Positions 34,064 to 43,422 of a stretch of 64,000 nucleotides of DNA are shown in pieces. The notes beneath the pieces were generated by a model. The model was not told the origin of the DNA, ran no database searches, and saw only the letters and a list, made by a program, of their open reading frames with translations. The position numbers and the translations under genes are program-made. Each line of letters opens with the position of its first letter. Position 1 is the stretch's first letter. The stretch spans positions 1-64,000 of the forward strand of contig NZ_JABWCS010000219.1 in assembly GCF_013359945.1 (NCBI RefSeq), written 5' to 3'. Source of the DNA: Paenibacillus agri (GTDB lineage: Bacteria > Bacillota > Bacilli > Paenibacillales > Paenibacillaceae).

Positions 34064-36448
34064 ATGATTAAATCATTAGCATTATCTTATGGAGAACAAT
34101 ATGCGCAGCAGGAGGAAGCGCTGCGCAGCAAGGGGGATGGGCGCAGCAGTATCCATTACCCCGCCCTGTTTTTATTTGTAGGTGACAAAATTGCCCCAGT
34201 CATTGCTCCGGTGCTGGACAGCTGTGAACGCAAATGGGATAACGCTGGAGGCGTTATGGCTATGCACGCCCTGCCGGAAGGGGGAAGTCCGGTGGGATAC
34301 GGAGCCAGTGGGAGCGCACGGGTTATGCCCTTGACCCTGCCCTCTGCGGCAGGACATGATCCACGCACCGTCCGAGCGGATATTTATCGCGCCTTTCAGG
34401 AGGATAGCCGCTATTTGGCGGAGATGAACCGATCCTTGCGGCGGATCAGCAACAGCATAGCGGATTACGGTCGGCTGTATTCTTCCTTTGACGTCATCCA
34501 TCTTTCTATCATTACGCGGGTCGATGACCCGCTTAATGTGTTCTTGCCGGAAATTACGCTGCTGGCCCGCGCTGTGCTGGGCCAATCGTTCAAATCGGTG
34601 CAGACAGACCTGTACGCTCTGATCAACGAACGTGAGCAGGGTGATAACTTCGGGTATTCCAGCTCGGTCGGGCTGGCCTTTATGCGTGAGCTGGAAGGAA
34701 TGCAGTTGCCGGACTACACGTTCCGTGCGCCGCTGCTTGTGACTGAAGACGGGCTATCCATTCCGGTGAGCCATGGTCCTTCCCAGCTGTTTGATCTGGT
34801 CTATCTGCTGTCCGACAAGAATGAGCGAGGCATGATGCCTACAGGCGGCATGCAGGACAATTACGAGATCATCTCCCACATCAGTCTGCTGAAGAACCGG
34901 GTTCGTCCTACATCCGACGAAGCCAGCGGACATGGCGGCTATAACAATATGACGTTTAAAAGCGGCATCCGGGGCAGCTCCGGCCGGCAGGGCTATGCTA
35001 CCGCAGGCTTCTCCGGCGTAAGAAGGCCCAATATGCAGATTGCCCTGGCGGTCCTGTATCATGGCTTTCGGCGGCTGGCGGTGAATATGCGTGAAGGCAG
35101 TATGCCGGGTGTTCGTGAGCGGCAGGCTCTGTTCGGACTTGGCGCCGATACCCTGCGGGAGCGCTCCCTGCAGCTTCTGCCGGATGAAGCAGGACTGCAG
35201 GAGATGACGGGACTGATGAGTCACGGTCGTCCATCTTACAACGAATTGAAATATTTGTCGTTGCGGGAGGCTGAGGAGTTGTTGTTCGGCAGCGGCGGAA
35301 GCGACTATTTCCGCAGCAATTTCACTGCCGCTGCTGCAGGGCGGCTGGAGTCGATAGAACCGCTGCGGGAATGGCGGCCGCTTCTGGCTGCGCAGGAAGA
35401 GGCTGTTCCGGCGGTGACCTTCTATCAGCTGGCAGAGTGGACGGCTGACCGCGATGATGCTGGCAGCTTGCTGTACGGGCTGCGCCAGCATATGGCCGGT
35501 CTCCGGTCAGTACTGGCGAATGCCAAGGCTGAACTTGAGCAGCTCTATAGTGACACTGTGGAGCGCCAGCCATTCCAGCGTGTGCCGCTGTTCGACAAGC
35601 GTACGGTACGCAACTTTATCCAGTATCTTTTTACAGTCGTCTATGGCAAGAAATATGAACTGCTACAGCTTGAAACTGAGCTGGGTCTATGCCGGCGGTT
35701 GGAAGCTGCACTGGAACGGATTCATGCGGAGAGCATCGCCCGCGTAAAAATCATGGAGACGCTTGAGGAAGAACTGCGTGGCATTGCCCAGGACAGCATT
35801 CAGCGGACACGCGATGACATCGGTCAGAACATCATGGAGTACTATGGTGTAGTTACCGAAGAGGTGATGAAGGAGATCGAGACCCGGCGTGGTCCCGGCG
35901 TCTTCTTCAGTGAACGGTATCTGGGCAGTCTGTCGCAGCTGCTGGACCAGGGTCAGGAGGCGGTTGTAGAACGCCTGATCGAGATCTGCCGGCGGGAGCT
36001 GCTGGCGGCTGAAGCCTTCGCACTTTCTTTCGAAGAGGAGCTGCTCCGGCGGGCCAATGTGGCTGTCGCTTATGACAACAAGCAGGTGTTGTCTAAGGAA
36101 GAGCTGTTCAAGCGGCTCTACCGCAGCCTGGAAGAAGGGGCCATTGTCAATGTGCGGCTATTCGAGTATACGCAGGAGCATCGGCATGAGGAGAAATATT
36201 TCTTTGGTGACAGCACCTCCGAATTCCTGCGCTATGTCTACGGTGTGGATGAGACGACCCGGATTTACCGGTTGGGCTTTGTGCATGAGCAGCGCAGAAG
36301 CGGGGTAGAGAAGCTCAACCTTATGGGCGGCTTCCATCTGGAGGATCTGCTGTATTACCGGAATGGCCGTGTATACTACGAGACTTACGTTCAGAACGGC
36401 TACAAGCTGCATGCCATCGAAGAGGAACATCTTCCCGAGCTGCGTTAA
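34064..36448 (+). CDS. Unknown 794-aa protein, partner of the tubulin-like gene
   Basis: 794 aa, soluble. The N terminus ALFLFVGDKIAPVIAPVLD (about 28-46) has the look of a Rossmann-like strand-helix. A Gly/Ser-rich, poorly ordered region lies at about 280-330 (GHGGYNNMTFKSGIRGSSGRQGY). The second half is helical, with Glu/Arg-rich coiled coil (about 540-640). It starts 4 bases after the tubulin-like stop with no clear ribosome site, so translation is probably coupled. Not recognised; it may be an adaptor or a degenerate second tubulin-like subunit. Confidence 0.7.
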   Translation: MIKSLALSYGEQYAQQEEALRSKGDGRSSIHYPALFLFVGDKIAPVIAPVLDSCERKWDNAGGVMAMHALPEGGSPVGYGASGSARVMPLTLPSAAGHDPRTVRADIYRAFQEDSRYLAEMNRSLRRISNSIADYGRLYSSFDVIHLSIITRVDDPLNVFLPEITLLARAVLGQSFKSVQTDLYALINEREQGDNFGYSSSVGLAFMRELEGMQLPDYTFRAPLLVTEDGLSIPVSHGPSQLFDLVYLLSDKNERGMMPTGGMQDNYEIISHISLLKNRVRPTSDEASGHGGYNNMTFKSGIRGSSGRQGYATAGFSGVRRPNMQIALAVLYHGFRRLAVNMREGSMPGVRERQALFGLGADTLRERSLQLLPDEAGLQEMTGLMSHGRPSYNELKYLSLREAEELLFGSGGSDYFRSNFTAAAAGRLESIEPLREWRPLLAAQEEAVPAVTFYQLAEWTADRDDAGSLLYGLRQHMAGLRSVLANAKAELEQLYSDTVERQPFQRVPLFDKRTVRNFIQYLFTVVYGKKYELLQLETELGLCRRLEAALERIHAESIARVKIMETLEEELRGIAQDSIQRTRDDIGQNIMEYYGVVTEEVMKEIETRRGPGVFFSERYLGSLSQLLDQGQEAVVERLIEICRRELLAAEAFALSFEEELLRRANVAVAYDNKQVLSKEELFKRLYRSLEEGAIVNVRLFEYTQEHRHEEKYFFGDSTSEFLRYVYGVDETTRIYRLGFVHEQRRSGVEKLNLMGGFHLEDLLYYRNGRVYYETYVQNGYKLHAIEEEHLPELR

Positions 36449-36524
36449 AGATGCATGCGTTAGGCAAGGAAGAGCAAAGAACAGCTTCAATCAGGTTTCA
36501 CTTATGTTCCACCGGAAAGGATGA

Positions 36525-37805
36525 ATGAACATGCAGCGTAAAATTAATATGCTCCTGCTCTTCTTCGCATTGATCGGGGGGGCCGTAGCTTTTCTGATCG
36601 GGGAATGGCTGCTGGGCCGCTGGCTCACAGACCTGCCATCCATCGTGCTTGTCGGCATTTACTTTGCGGTCGTAGCGTTGGGAATCGGGGTAGGCTGCCT
36701 GATCGCCGAGATCATCTCGCCAAGGCTGAACGGCGCTTCTTGGAAGCAGCGGTACTTGGGATTATCCTGGAAGCTGCTGCCCCTGACACTGGTGCTGGCC
36801 TTTGGCGTCGGTGCAGTGACAGAGTTCGTGTATGAACTGAACTTTGGCGGCATCAGACCGATTAAAGATGTCGTCATGGTCATCGACGATTCCGGCAGTA
36901 TGAACCAAAGCGATCCCGACAATCGTCGTTATTCGGCTGCTCAGAGTCTTGTCATGCGGATGGATAAGGATAATCAGGTGGCGGTGTTGACCTTCAATGG
37001 AGAGGTGTCCATTGCCCAACCGCTGACATCTCTTTCGAATTCGAAGAACCGGGAGAAGGTGTCGGCGGCTATCCTGAATCTCAAGACTACGGATGGCGGA
37101 ACGAATATCAGTGGTGCGCTGCACGAGGCGCTGAATGTCATTAACAGCGACAGCAGAAGTGATCGTGGCTCCATGGTCATTCTACTGTCAGACGGATTTA
37201 GCCAGATGGATACTGCTCGGGAGTTACAGGACTTTGTGGACCGTGGCATTGCGGTCAATACGATTGGGCTGGGCATAGAGGACCCGTCTGGTCCCGCGTT
37301 GCTACAGGAGATTGCCCGCGTGACCGGGGGCCAGTATTATGATGTGACCGATGCGGGACGTCTTGGCGATGTGTTTCAGCAAATCTATGATCGCCTCGGT
37401 GACCGGACGCTTCTGACGGAGCGCAGCGACGCTACAGAGAACAGTCCTTATTATGCGGTGGTCCGGATCTTGTCGTTGCTTCTTATCGGGACTGCACTGG
37501 GCTTGGGACTGGGCATTGTCTTCGACAACCGCCATCTGGCCAAGAGCTTCGGGATCGGCGGCGCCGCATCTGGTCTGCTGGCAGGTTTGATTCTGGAATA
37601 CGGTCTTAGCGGCCACACCTTCAGTGACGCGCTCATCCGACTGCTGGCTGTTCTGGTTCTGGCTGCAATCATCGGGGTGTTCACCGGAGTCATTCCGGTT
37701 GGCGAAGGCCGATTGACCCGGAGAGGCACGAGAACGCCTGCCGCGGTTACGACATCGGACAGCTTTGAGCGGCCACGCAGAAATCGGGGAAGCAAGGGAT
37801 TCTAG
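36525..37805 (+). CDS. vWA-domain integral membrane protein
   Basis: 426 aa. Three TM helices at the N terminus (about 9-27, 39-63, 84-103) are followed by a vWA domain (about 112-290) with MIDAS Asp121-x-Ser123-x-Ser125 (MVIDDSGSMNQSD), TDGGTNISGALHEAL and ILLSDGFSQ. Three further TM helices lie near 312-330, 342-360 and 365-390, and the tail is basic. GGAAAGG lies 4 bases before the ATG at 36525 and 10 before an ATG at 36531; either may be used. Unlike the first vWA protein it is polytopic, so the two are not simple copies. The vWA domain probably recruits a partner in a metal-dependent way. Confidence 0.83.
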   Translation: MNMQRKINMLLLFFALIGGAVAFLIGEWLLGRWLTDLPSIVLVGIYFAVVALGIGVGCLIAEIISPRLNGASWKQRYLGLSWKLLPLTLVLAFGVGAVTEFVYELNFGGIRPIKDVVMVIDDSGSMNQSDPDNRRYSAAQSLVMRMDKDNQVAVLTFNGEVSIAQPLTSLSNSKNREKVSAAILNLKTTDGGTNISGALHEALNVINSDSRSDRGSMVILLSDGFSQMDTARELQDFVDRGIAVNTIGLGIEDPSGPALLQEIARVTGGQYYDVTDAGRLGDVFQQIYDRLGDRTLLTERSDATENSPYYAVVRILSLLLIGTALGLGLGIVFDNRHLAKSFGIGGAASGLLAGLILEYGLSGHTFSDALIRLLAVLVLAAIIGVFTGVIPVGEGRLTRRGTRTPAAVTTSDSFERPRRNRGSKGF

Positions 37806-37829
37806 GAGAAGTGGAAAGGAGCTATTGTC

Positions 37830-38465
37830 ATGAGGTATGCTGAAGCAGATTCATCCACACCCCTGATCACTGAGATCACAACACAGGTGGAGGATCGGTT
37901 CTGCACGCTGAGATGGCGCTGGCCGGATGGTGTGCAGGCCGTATGCATTCATAAAGGCCCTGCGGATAAGCCTGTGGCCGGAGACATTCCGCCCGGCGGA
38001 ATGAAGCTCTATACACGTGAAGAATACAAATCCAATAACGGTTATCGTGACCGGCTTGATGATATCGGGCTGGTCGCTTACACCGTCTATGCTCGTCATA
38101 CGGAGAACGGTGAGACCGTGCTGGTACAACAGAGGGACGACGCCAACCGCGTGCTTGTCAGTGCGGGCAAGGCACGGATCTATTACTCTATTGTTCAGAA
38201 AAAAGGGTTGTTCGCCAAGCAAAAGACCGTACATATGTCCATTACGGCAGAGGTCCCGGTAGCAAGAGATGTGCTGTGTTATGTTAAGAAACGTGGCGGT
38301 CATCCTGCGGGCAAAGACGATGGCATTCGCTTTCCGTTCGTACAGGACTTTGCCGCCGGACATAACCAGCTTCCGCCGATTGAGATCGGCAAGGATGATT
38401 TTGTACGCATCTTTTTCACAGATGGACGGAAGTATGGGCTTGTCTATGAACTGGTACCGGAGTAA
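37830..38465 (+). CDS. Beta-rich protein of unknown function
   Basis: 211 aa, no signal peptide. Aromatic-containing strands such as RFCTLRWRWPDGVQAVCIHKG, VAYTVYARHTENGE and DFVRIFFTDGRKYGLVYELVPE suggest two fibronectin type III-like or related beta-sandwich modules. Automatic annotation of such genes with glycosidase names would be unjustified: no catalytic pair is visible. AAAGGAG precedes the ATG. Position within the operon suggests it bridges the membrane vWA protein and the GTPase. Confidence 0.6.
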   Translation: MRYAEADSSTPLITEITTQVEDRFCTLRWRWPDGVQAVCIHKGPADKPVAGDIPPGGMKLYTREEYKSNNGYRDRLDDIGLVAYTVYARHTENGETVLVQQRDDANRVLVSAGKARIYYSIVQKKGLFAKQKTVHMSITAEVPVARDVLCYVKKRGGHPAGKDDGIRFPFVQDFAAGHNQLPPIEIGKDDFVRIFFTDGRKYGLVYELVPE

Positions 38466-38572
38466 GGCGCTTTGCACCAGGAGCAAGGTGATTTGCAATA
38501 CTTCACGCAGTCCAGGCTGGCCAGTGTGAACGAAACGGGCTTTACTGCGTAAAGCTTTAAGGAGGATGAAAG

Positions 38573-39835
38573 ATGTCTTTTTTTAGCCGCTTTATGAAAA
38601 AGAATCAGTCGCAGCCGCGACCGCTCTATTACGATATCGTATGTCCCTTCTGCTTTACTAAATTTGCGCCGGAGGACGTGGTCTTTCGGGCTATGCATAG
38701 CCGGGAGGACGATGAGAATTACGCGCTTGGCGAGGATGACGCGCTGAATAAATACCGTGAACGCTTTGGACTGGACACCGTGGACGACATCGAGGCTATT
38801 ATTCGTCCGGCTGATATCCCAGAGGAATATCATCATTATACAGACAATGTACTCACCGGTCTGACGGACCGTTATGGGGTACTTACACGCAGACGGCTAT
38901 GCCCGTCCTGCCATAACGAGCTTCCGGTCACAGCCGGCAAGGTGCCAAGCAATATTATCTCTATTATCGGTGCTTCTCAAGTAGGGAAGTCGGTGTACAT
39001 GACGGCGTTGATTCATACGCTCCAGCACACCACTGCCGGGCATTTTGATGCTGCCTGTATGCCGCTGAATGCCGAGATCAGCCGCAAGTTCCGTACGCTC
39101 TATGAAGAGCCGCTGTTTGAACGCGGGGATCTGCTGGCTTCGACACAGAAGGAAAAGATGCAAGAGCCGTTTATCTTCCAGTTTGTCTTCAAGGACGAGA
39201 GCAAACCGCCGCTGACGCTGGTCTTCTTCGATGTTGCGGGTGAAGGGATGGTCGACCAGGATTATCTGGGGCTGCATGGCCAGCATATCAAGAACTCTGC
39301 AGGTATCCTGTTTATGGTTGATCCGCTGCAGATTCGTTCCGTACGCGAGAAGATCCGCATCAACATAGGCGACCGTCCGGGCGAATGGGTCTCGCAATAT
39401 GACGAGCCACGCGATGTTGTTCTGACCATGTTCGGCGATTTTATTGCTTATCAGGAGAAGAGCAAGACGGACATTCCTACCGCAATCGTTCTGGCGAAGA
39501 GCGACATGCTCCACTCGTTAAAAGATGAAGATGGCGATTACATCAAGTCGAACAGTAACGTATTCAATAACTATGTGCACCGTAAAACGCTGAATTTGGA
39601 CGAATTCCATAACATCGACGGGGAAATCCGCCGGTTTATCGGCAAGGTGGACCGTCCGTTCAAGGATACGATGGATGTGTATTTCTCCAACACTGCTTAT
39701 TTTGCCGTATCCGCACTCGGCAGCAATCCCGTGAATCAGAAGATTGAAGGGGTGGTCAGCCCGATTCGGGTGGACGAGCCGTTCATCTGGCTGCTTCACA
39801 AGCTGAATTACATTGAGGGGAGCGACGGCCCGTGA
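38573..39835 (+). CDS. Zinc-ribbon P-loop GTPase (double-GTPase-like)
   Basis: 420 aa. A zinc ribbon is split by an acidic insert: Cys24/Cys27 (CPFC) and Cys110/Cys113 (CPSC). The GTPase domain follows: Walker A GASQVGKS (133-140), Walker B in VFFDVAGEG (about 219-227) and a possible base-recognition segment in AIVLAKSDML. Family position resembles the double-GTPase 2 group found beside GAP1 proteins, though only one P-loop is seen. AAGGAGG precedes the ATG. The stop overlaps the next gene's GTG start (GTGA). Likely role: the regulated switch of the system (inference). Confidence 0.8.
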   Translation: MSFFSRFMKKNQSQPRPLYYDIVCPFCFTKFAPEDVVFRAMHSREDDENYALGEDDALNKYRERFGLDTVDDIEAIIRPADIPEEYHHYTDNVLTGLTDRYGVLTRRRLCPSCHNELPVTAGKVPSNIISIIGASQVGKSVYMTALIHTLQHTTAGHFDAACMPLNAEISRKFRTLYEEPLFERGDLLASTQKEKMQEPFIFQFVFKDESKPPLTLVFFDVAGEGMVDQDYLGLHGQHIKNSAGILFMVDPLQIRSVREKIRINIGDRPGEWVSQYDEPRDVVLTMFGDFIAYQEKSKTDIPTAIVLAKSDMLHSLKDEDGDYIKSNSNVFNNYVHRKTLNLDEFHNIDGEIRRFIGKVDRPFKDTMDVYFSNTAYFAVSALGSNPVNQKIEGVVSPIRVDEPFIWLLHKLNYIEGSDGP

Positions 39836-42800
39836 AGAATCATTCAGGGGCGATGATCACTCAGCAGATGTACACCCGGGAGCGGCGCGGGATTTTTCGC
39901 TCCACAGAAGGGTTCGATACGGTAGCGAAGTCGGAGGGGCTGGACGGCGGGTTTGTCAAAAAAATCCTTCATCCCTTCTGCCTCTATGATGCTCCAGCGG
40001 AGCTGACGGCGCGCGGGGAGAAGGATGAGGCGTCCTACCCTTCAGCGCTGCACCTGTTCCATACGGAGAACGGGGAGACCGTCATCGGGAACAGCCGCTA
40101 TCAGTCGGCAGATTTCACGGGTCAGCGGAGCGCTTTTTTCGCCCATAACTTTGTTGTTCCTGCTGCTCGTGCAGAAGAGATTGTGGAGCATTATGGGGAT
40201 TGGCTGCATGCGGATTTTGCGGAGAGCTACACAGGTGAGCTTGGTGGTACGTTGCCAGAGCTGTCTTCTATCCCGGTGGCGGGCAGAACTCAGGTTGACC
40301 CGGGGACAGTGCTGTCTTCTTTGAATATTGGGGAGAGTTTGTTCAAGTCACTGCTGCAGGCGGTAATGACTTCCGTGGCCGGCAAGAAGAAGATCTATAT
40401 AGCGCTGGATGTGCCTATTGGAGAGTTGTCGGGACGGGCAGCAGAGCTGACCGAGGTTATTTTCGGCGCACTACCCCATGAGTTCCGTCGCAGACTGGGT
40501 GTTATTACGTATGCCAATGAGCCGAAGAGCCGCAAATATATTCATTTGACCTTCGTCGAGAATGGTTCACTTCGTCCCGGCGATCGCAATGTGGAGAAGG
40601 ATTTTACTTTCGATCTGGTCTCTGGGCGCAGTACTAATGCTGAATTCGGGGATTCACGGCAGCAGTATGCCGATCTGGCCTGGAAGGTTACGAGCAGCGG
40701 AGGCAGCATGAATGATTTCGGTCATTTTGCCGACCGGATGCTGGACGGGGAAAGCTTGGAACGCAAGCTATCGCTCGGGCTCTATAATGAACTGGCTGTA
40801 TTTTACGAGATTGAACAAGGTAATGAAGGTTTGTATGAACAGAACAAATACGCAGTTCTTGGCGGCTTGCTGGATTACCTCAAAGGGCCTGGCGCGCTGG
40901 AGTCACGGGTCCGGCTGAACGATATTTTTCTGGAACGATTTGACCGGGAATTTGATCAGATCAGACAAGGAGGTCTCCTGATCCCTGCGTTGATGGAGAG
41001 CTTCAAGGCTTACTATGTGCTGCCGGGACATAATTACAGGGGCCGTATCGTCGATTATTTCATCAACGGGATGCTGAACATCAGCAACCAAGGGCGCGAG
41101 GACGACCTGAAGGCAGCGTATGCCATTATCGAGAGTGAAGAAGAGCTGAGTGCGGCCTTTTTCAAAAAAGTGCTGGGTCAGCCGATCTTCCGCCGGAAGT
41201 TGTTGGAGCCGTATTTGGAGAACCGTCTGGCTGCCGCCGCATCAGCAGCGGATATTGCTGGCTTTGTACTCTATTGGGGACGCACGCTGCCTGAAGTGCT
41301 TCAGCAGACCTTTATTGAGGACAAGACAAAGGATTATTTATTGGAAAAGCTTCAGCGTGAAGCCAATCCTGTTGCCGCTGCAGCCGGGATTCATGAGCGT
41401 GTGGAGAAAGCTGAGAAGGACCGGCGGCGCAGCGGTGGTATCCAGCCTGAAGCGCTTGAACTTCTGCGCGGATTGGCTGCGGCCGCTGACCGTTTTGTGC
41501 TGAACCGTCTGTCTCTGGCAGAACTAACGAAGGAGCAGCTGCTGGATATTGCTTTCCTGCGTTATCCCAAGGGGGCTGCCAAATGGTATCCGCCGCTGGA
41601 TCAAATCAGCAAGCAGAAGGAGAACGCCCTGCGGGCTGCTTACCGCTGGTTCGGGGAAGAGAATCCAGATGAGGGAATCTTCGCCGGACTGACTCCGAAG
41701 GAGCTGGATGATGTGCAGCTTCTTGGACGGCGCTGGCTGAAGGAGGCCAGGTCCGCTGAACCTTTCGACCGGTTGCCGCTGGGCTTTTATTATAGCAGTC
41801 ACCGTGAGGGCGGGCCGCTGGATTACGAAGCGCTGCTGGAAATGGTTAACCAGAAGGCAGGTTCGGATAAAGAAACCGTCTACCGCTTCCTGGCTTGGTC
41901 ACAAGGCAATCCATTGTTTGTAATCTCGAACAAGAAGCTGCAGCCGGGATACCGCCAGGCCATTCTAAAATATTTCCTCAGCAATGATCGGGAAGCTTTC
42001 AAGAATCGTGAATTCCGCAAAACTTATCTTGCAGCCGCACGTCCTGCTCTGCAAAATGTATATGATGAAGCCCGCTCCCAATTGGCTTCTCCGCTGGCGC
42101 GGTGGGTCAGCCGCAGTCGATTTCAAATCCTGATCTCGGGGCTCGCGATCGGAATTGTCCTGATAGTTGCAATTATAGCCATTAGTATGCTGCGACCCGA
42201 CGGGAAAGAGAGCACGCTGCCGGAGGTCAGTCCGCAGCCAAGTCCGACCCAAACGGCTGGTACCGATCAGCTGCCGGTCATGGCCTATCTGTTGGTACCT
42301 GGCGGTGAGCAAGAGGGCAGCAAGCTGCAGTTTGTTTTCCCTACTGCGTCTGAATGCGATAGTTTCAAGCCGGCCGAGATTAGTGTGCTTAATACCGATG
42401 ACACCAAGACTACGTATAAAGTAACAGCTACGACCAGTACGTGTGCATTACCATCATCGGATTTAGGAGATTCCTCCGGAGAAGAGAATTCAGATGCAGG
42501 TAACGTAGCCGGAAACGAAGAAGTCACGGGAACGGATGCTTCCCCGCATTCATCTGCCAATACCAAAGATACTGTGACTGATCAAGCTAATAATGCTGCG
42601 AATCAGAAAGAGCAGTCATCTTCAACGATTGATCCTGCTGCTTCACCTTCGCCTGCGCCAGAGGGAGAGGATGGACTGATAGACCAGAAAGAGGGCCAAT
42701 ATCAGGTTACCCTTGAACTGGAGCCTGGAGCTGTGCTGGCACCGGGTAGCACGATTGAAGCTGGAGACTATAAGCTGAAGCTGTCAGATAAGGAGCCCGT

Positions 42801-42882
42801 ACCAAGCACTGATGAGTCTTCGGCAAAGAACGAAGCCAGCCCTGAACCAACGGCTACAACAAAACCAAAGACGAAAAAATAG
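39832..42882 (+). CDS. GAP1-N2-type GTPase-associated membrane protein
   Basis: 1016 aa. The N-terminal 250 residues (QQMYTRERRGIFRSTEGFDTVAKSEGL, HPFCLYDAP) match my memory of the GAP1-N2 domain found beside small GTPases. A long helical middle (about 300-740) resembles the GAP1-M/C parts. One TM helix lies at about 764-787 (LISGLAIGIVLIVAIIAI). The last 230 residues are low-complexity Ser/Thr/Pro/Glu with a beta-rich patch and would be outside. The start is GTG at 39832, overlapping the GTPase stop, with GAGGGGAG 9 bases upstream; an ATG at 39853 is an alternative. It ends the operon, before a strong terminator. Confidence 0.75.
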   Translation: MKNHSGAMITQQMYTRERRGIFRSTEGFDTVAKSEGLDGGFVKKILHPFCLYDAPAELTARGEKDEASYPSALHLFHTENGETVIGNSRYQSADFTGQRSAFFAHNFVVPAARAEEIVEHYGDWLHADFAESYTGELGGTLPELSSIPVAGRTQVDPGTVLSSLNIGESLFKSLLQAVMTSVAGKKKIYIALDVPIGELSGRAAELTEVIFGALPHEFRRRLGVITYANEPKSRKYIHLTFVENGSLRPGDRNVEKDFTFDLVSGRSTNAEFGDSRQQYADLAWKVTSSGGSMNDFGHFADRMLDGESLERKLSLGLYNELAVFYEIEQGNEGLYEQNKYAVLGGLLDYLKGPGALESRVRLNDIFLERFDREFDQIRQGGLLIPALMESFKAYYVLPGHNYRGRIVDYFINGMLNISNQGREDDLKAAYAIIESEEELSAAFFKKVLGQPIFRRKLLEPYLENRLAAAASAADIAGFVLYWGRTLPEVLQQTFIEDKTKDYLLEKLQREANPVAAAAGIHERVEKAEKDRRRSGGIQPEALELLRGLAAAADRFVLNRLSLAELTKEQLLDIAFLRYPKGAAKWYPPLDQISKQKENALRAAYRWFGEENPDEGIFAGLTPKELDDVQLLGRRWLKEARSAEPFDRLPLGFYYSSHREGGPLDYEALLEMVNQKAGSDKETVYRFLAWSQGNPLFVISNKKLQPGYRQAILKYFLSNDREAFKNREFRKTYLAAARPALQNVYDEARSQLASPLARWVSRSRFQILISGLAIGIVLIVAIIAISMLRPDGKESTLPEVSPQPSPTQTAGTDQLPVMAYLLVPGGEQEGSKLQFVFPTASECDSFKPAEISVLNTDDTKTTYKVTATTSTCALPSSDLGDSSGEENSDAGNVAGNEEVTGTDASPHSSANTKDTVTDQANNAANQKEQSSSTIDPAASPSPAPEGEDGLIDQKEGQYQVTLELEPGAVLAPGSTIEAGDYKLKLSDKEPVPSTDESSAKNEASPEPTATTKPKTKK

Positions 42883-42885
42883 TTG

Positions 42886-42954
42886 CTACTCCTGAACCGC
42901 TGCAGAGTTATGACTTGGACAAGTTATGGCTCTGCAGCATTCAGGAGCTTTTTC
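42886..42954 (+). terminator. Strong terminator of the seven-gene operon
   Basis: CTCCTGAACCGCTGCAGAG pairs with CTCTGCAGCATTCAGGAG with a long inner stem, followed by CTTTTTC. Confidence 0.9.
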
Positions 42955-43059
42955 GCTGTGAAAATGGGCCAATACCGATTCCGGCAGTTTTTCTATGGAC
43001 ATACCGGGGGATTATAGCTATCATTAGGAATATTAAAATTTAATAGTAGTATACTTAAT

Positions 43060-43245
43060 GGAGAAGGTGCAGACTCAGAGCGTCTGGGTTTGCTTAAAAG
43101 GGAAGTCCGGTTCAAAATCCGGCGCGGTCCCGCCACTGTAGATGCGGAGCGACTTTTCAAAGGCCACTGTTCCTATAAAGGAGTCGGGAAGGCGGAAAGA
43201 AGCGATGAGGCATGAGCCAGGAAACCTGCCTTCTTCAAGGTGTTC
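43060..43245 (+). ncRNA. Cobalamin riboswitch
   Basis: The conserved core is clear: GGGAAGTCCGGTTCAAAATC, then GGCGCGGTCCCGCCACTGTA (43121-43140), then the B12 box AGCCAGGAAACCTGCC (43215-43230). Paired elements P3-P6 and the kissing-loop arm (about 43145-43210) lie between. It precedes a predicted B12-binding surface protein, so it should switch that gene off when adenosylcobalamin or a related cobamide is present. Confidence 0.95.
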
Positions 43246-43344
43246 CCATGCCTTCGGGGGGTGAGGAAGGGAACCAGCTGCAGATGGACGTGTTTTCAAG
43301 GAAAGAGATTTCCGTACGTCTGCCCTCAAGCCAAGTTTGTTCTG

Positions 43345-43373
43345 ACCGCCCTTCATGTTAGGGCGGTTTTTAT
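43345..43373 (+). terminator. Riboswitch expression-platform terminator
   Basis: ACCGCCC-ttcatgtta-GGGCGGT followed by TTTTTAT, 47 bases before the next start. The spacing after the aptamer makes transcriptional attenuation the likely mechanism. Upstream bases 43285-43330 can form a competing hairpin around GCAGA/TCTGC. Confidence 0.88.
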
Positions 43374-43422
43374 GTTGTTTGTTTTCCAGCATAAACCAAA
43401 TTATAAAGAAAAGAGGTTCATG

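Noticed and set aside
37830..38465. Beta-mannanase
   Set aside because: No glycosidase catalytic pair or TIM barrel is visible; the protein is a short beta-rich chain.
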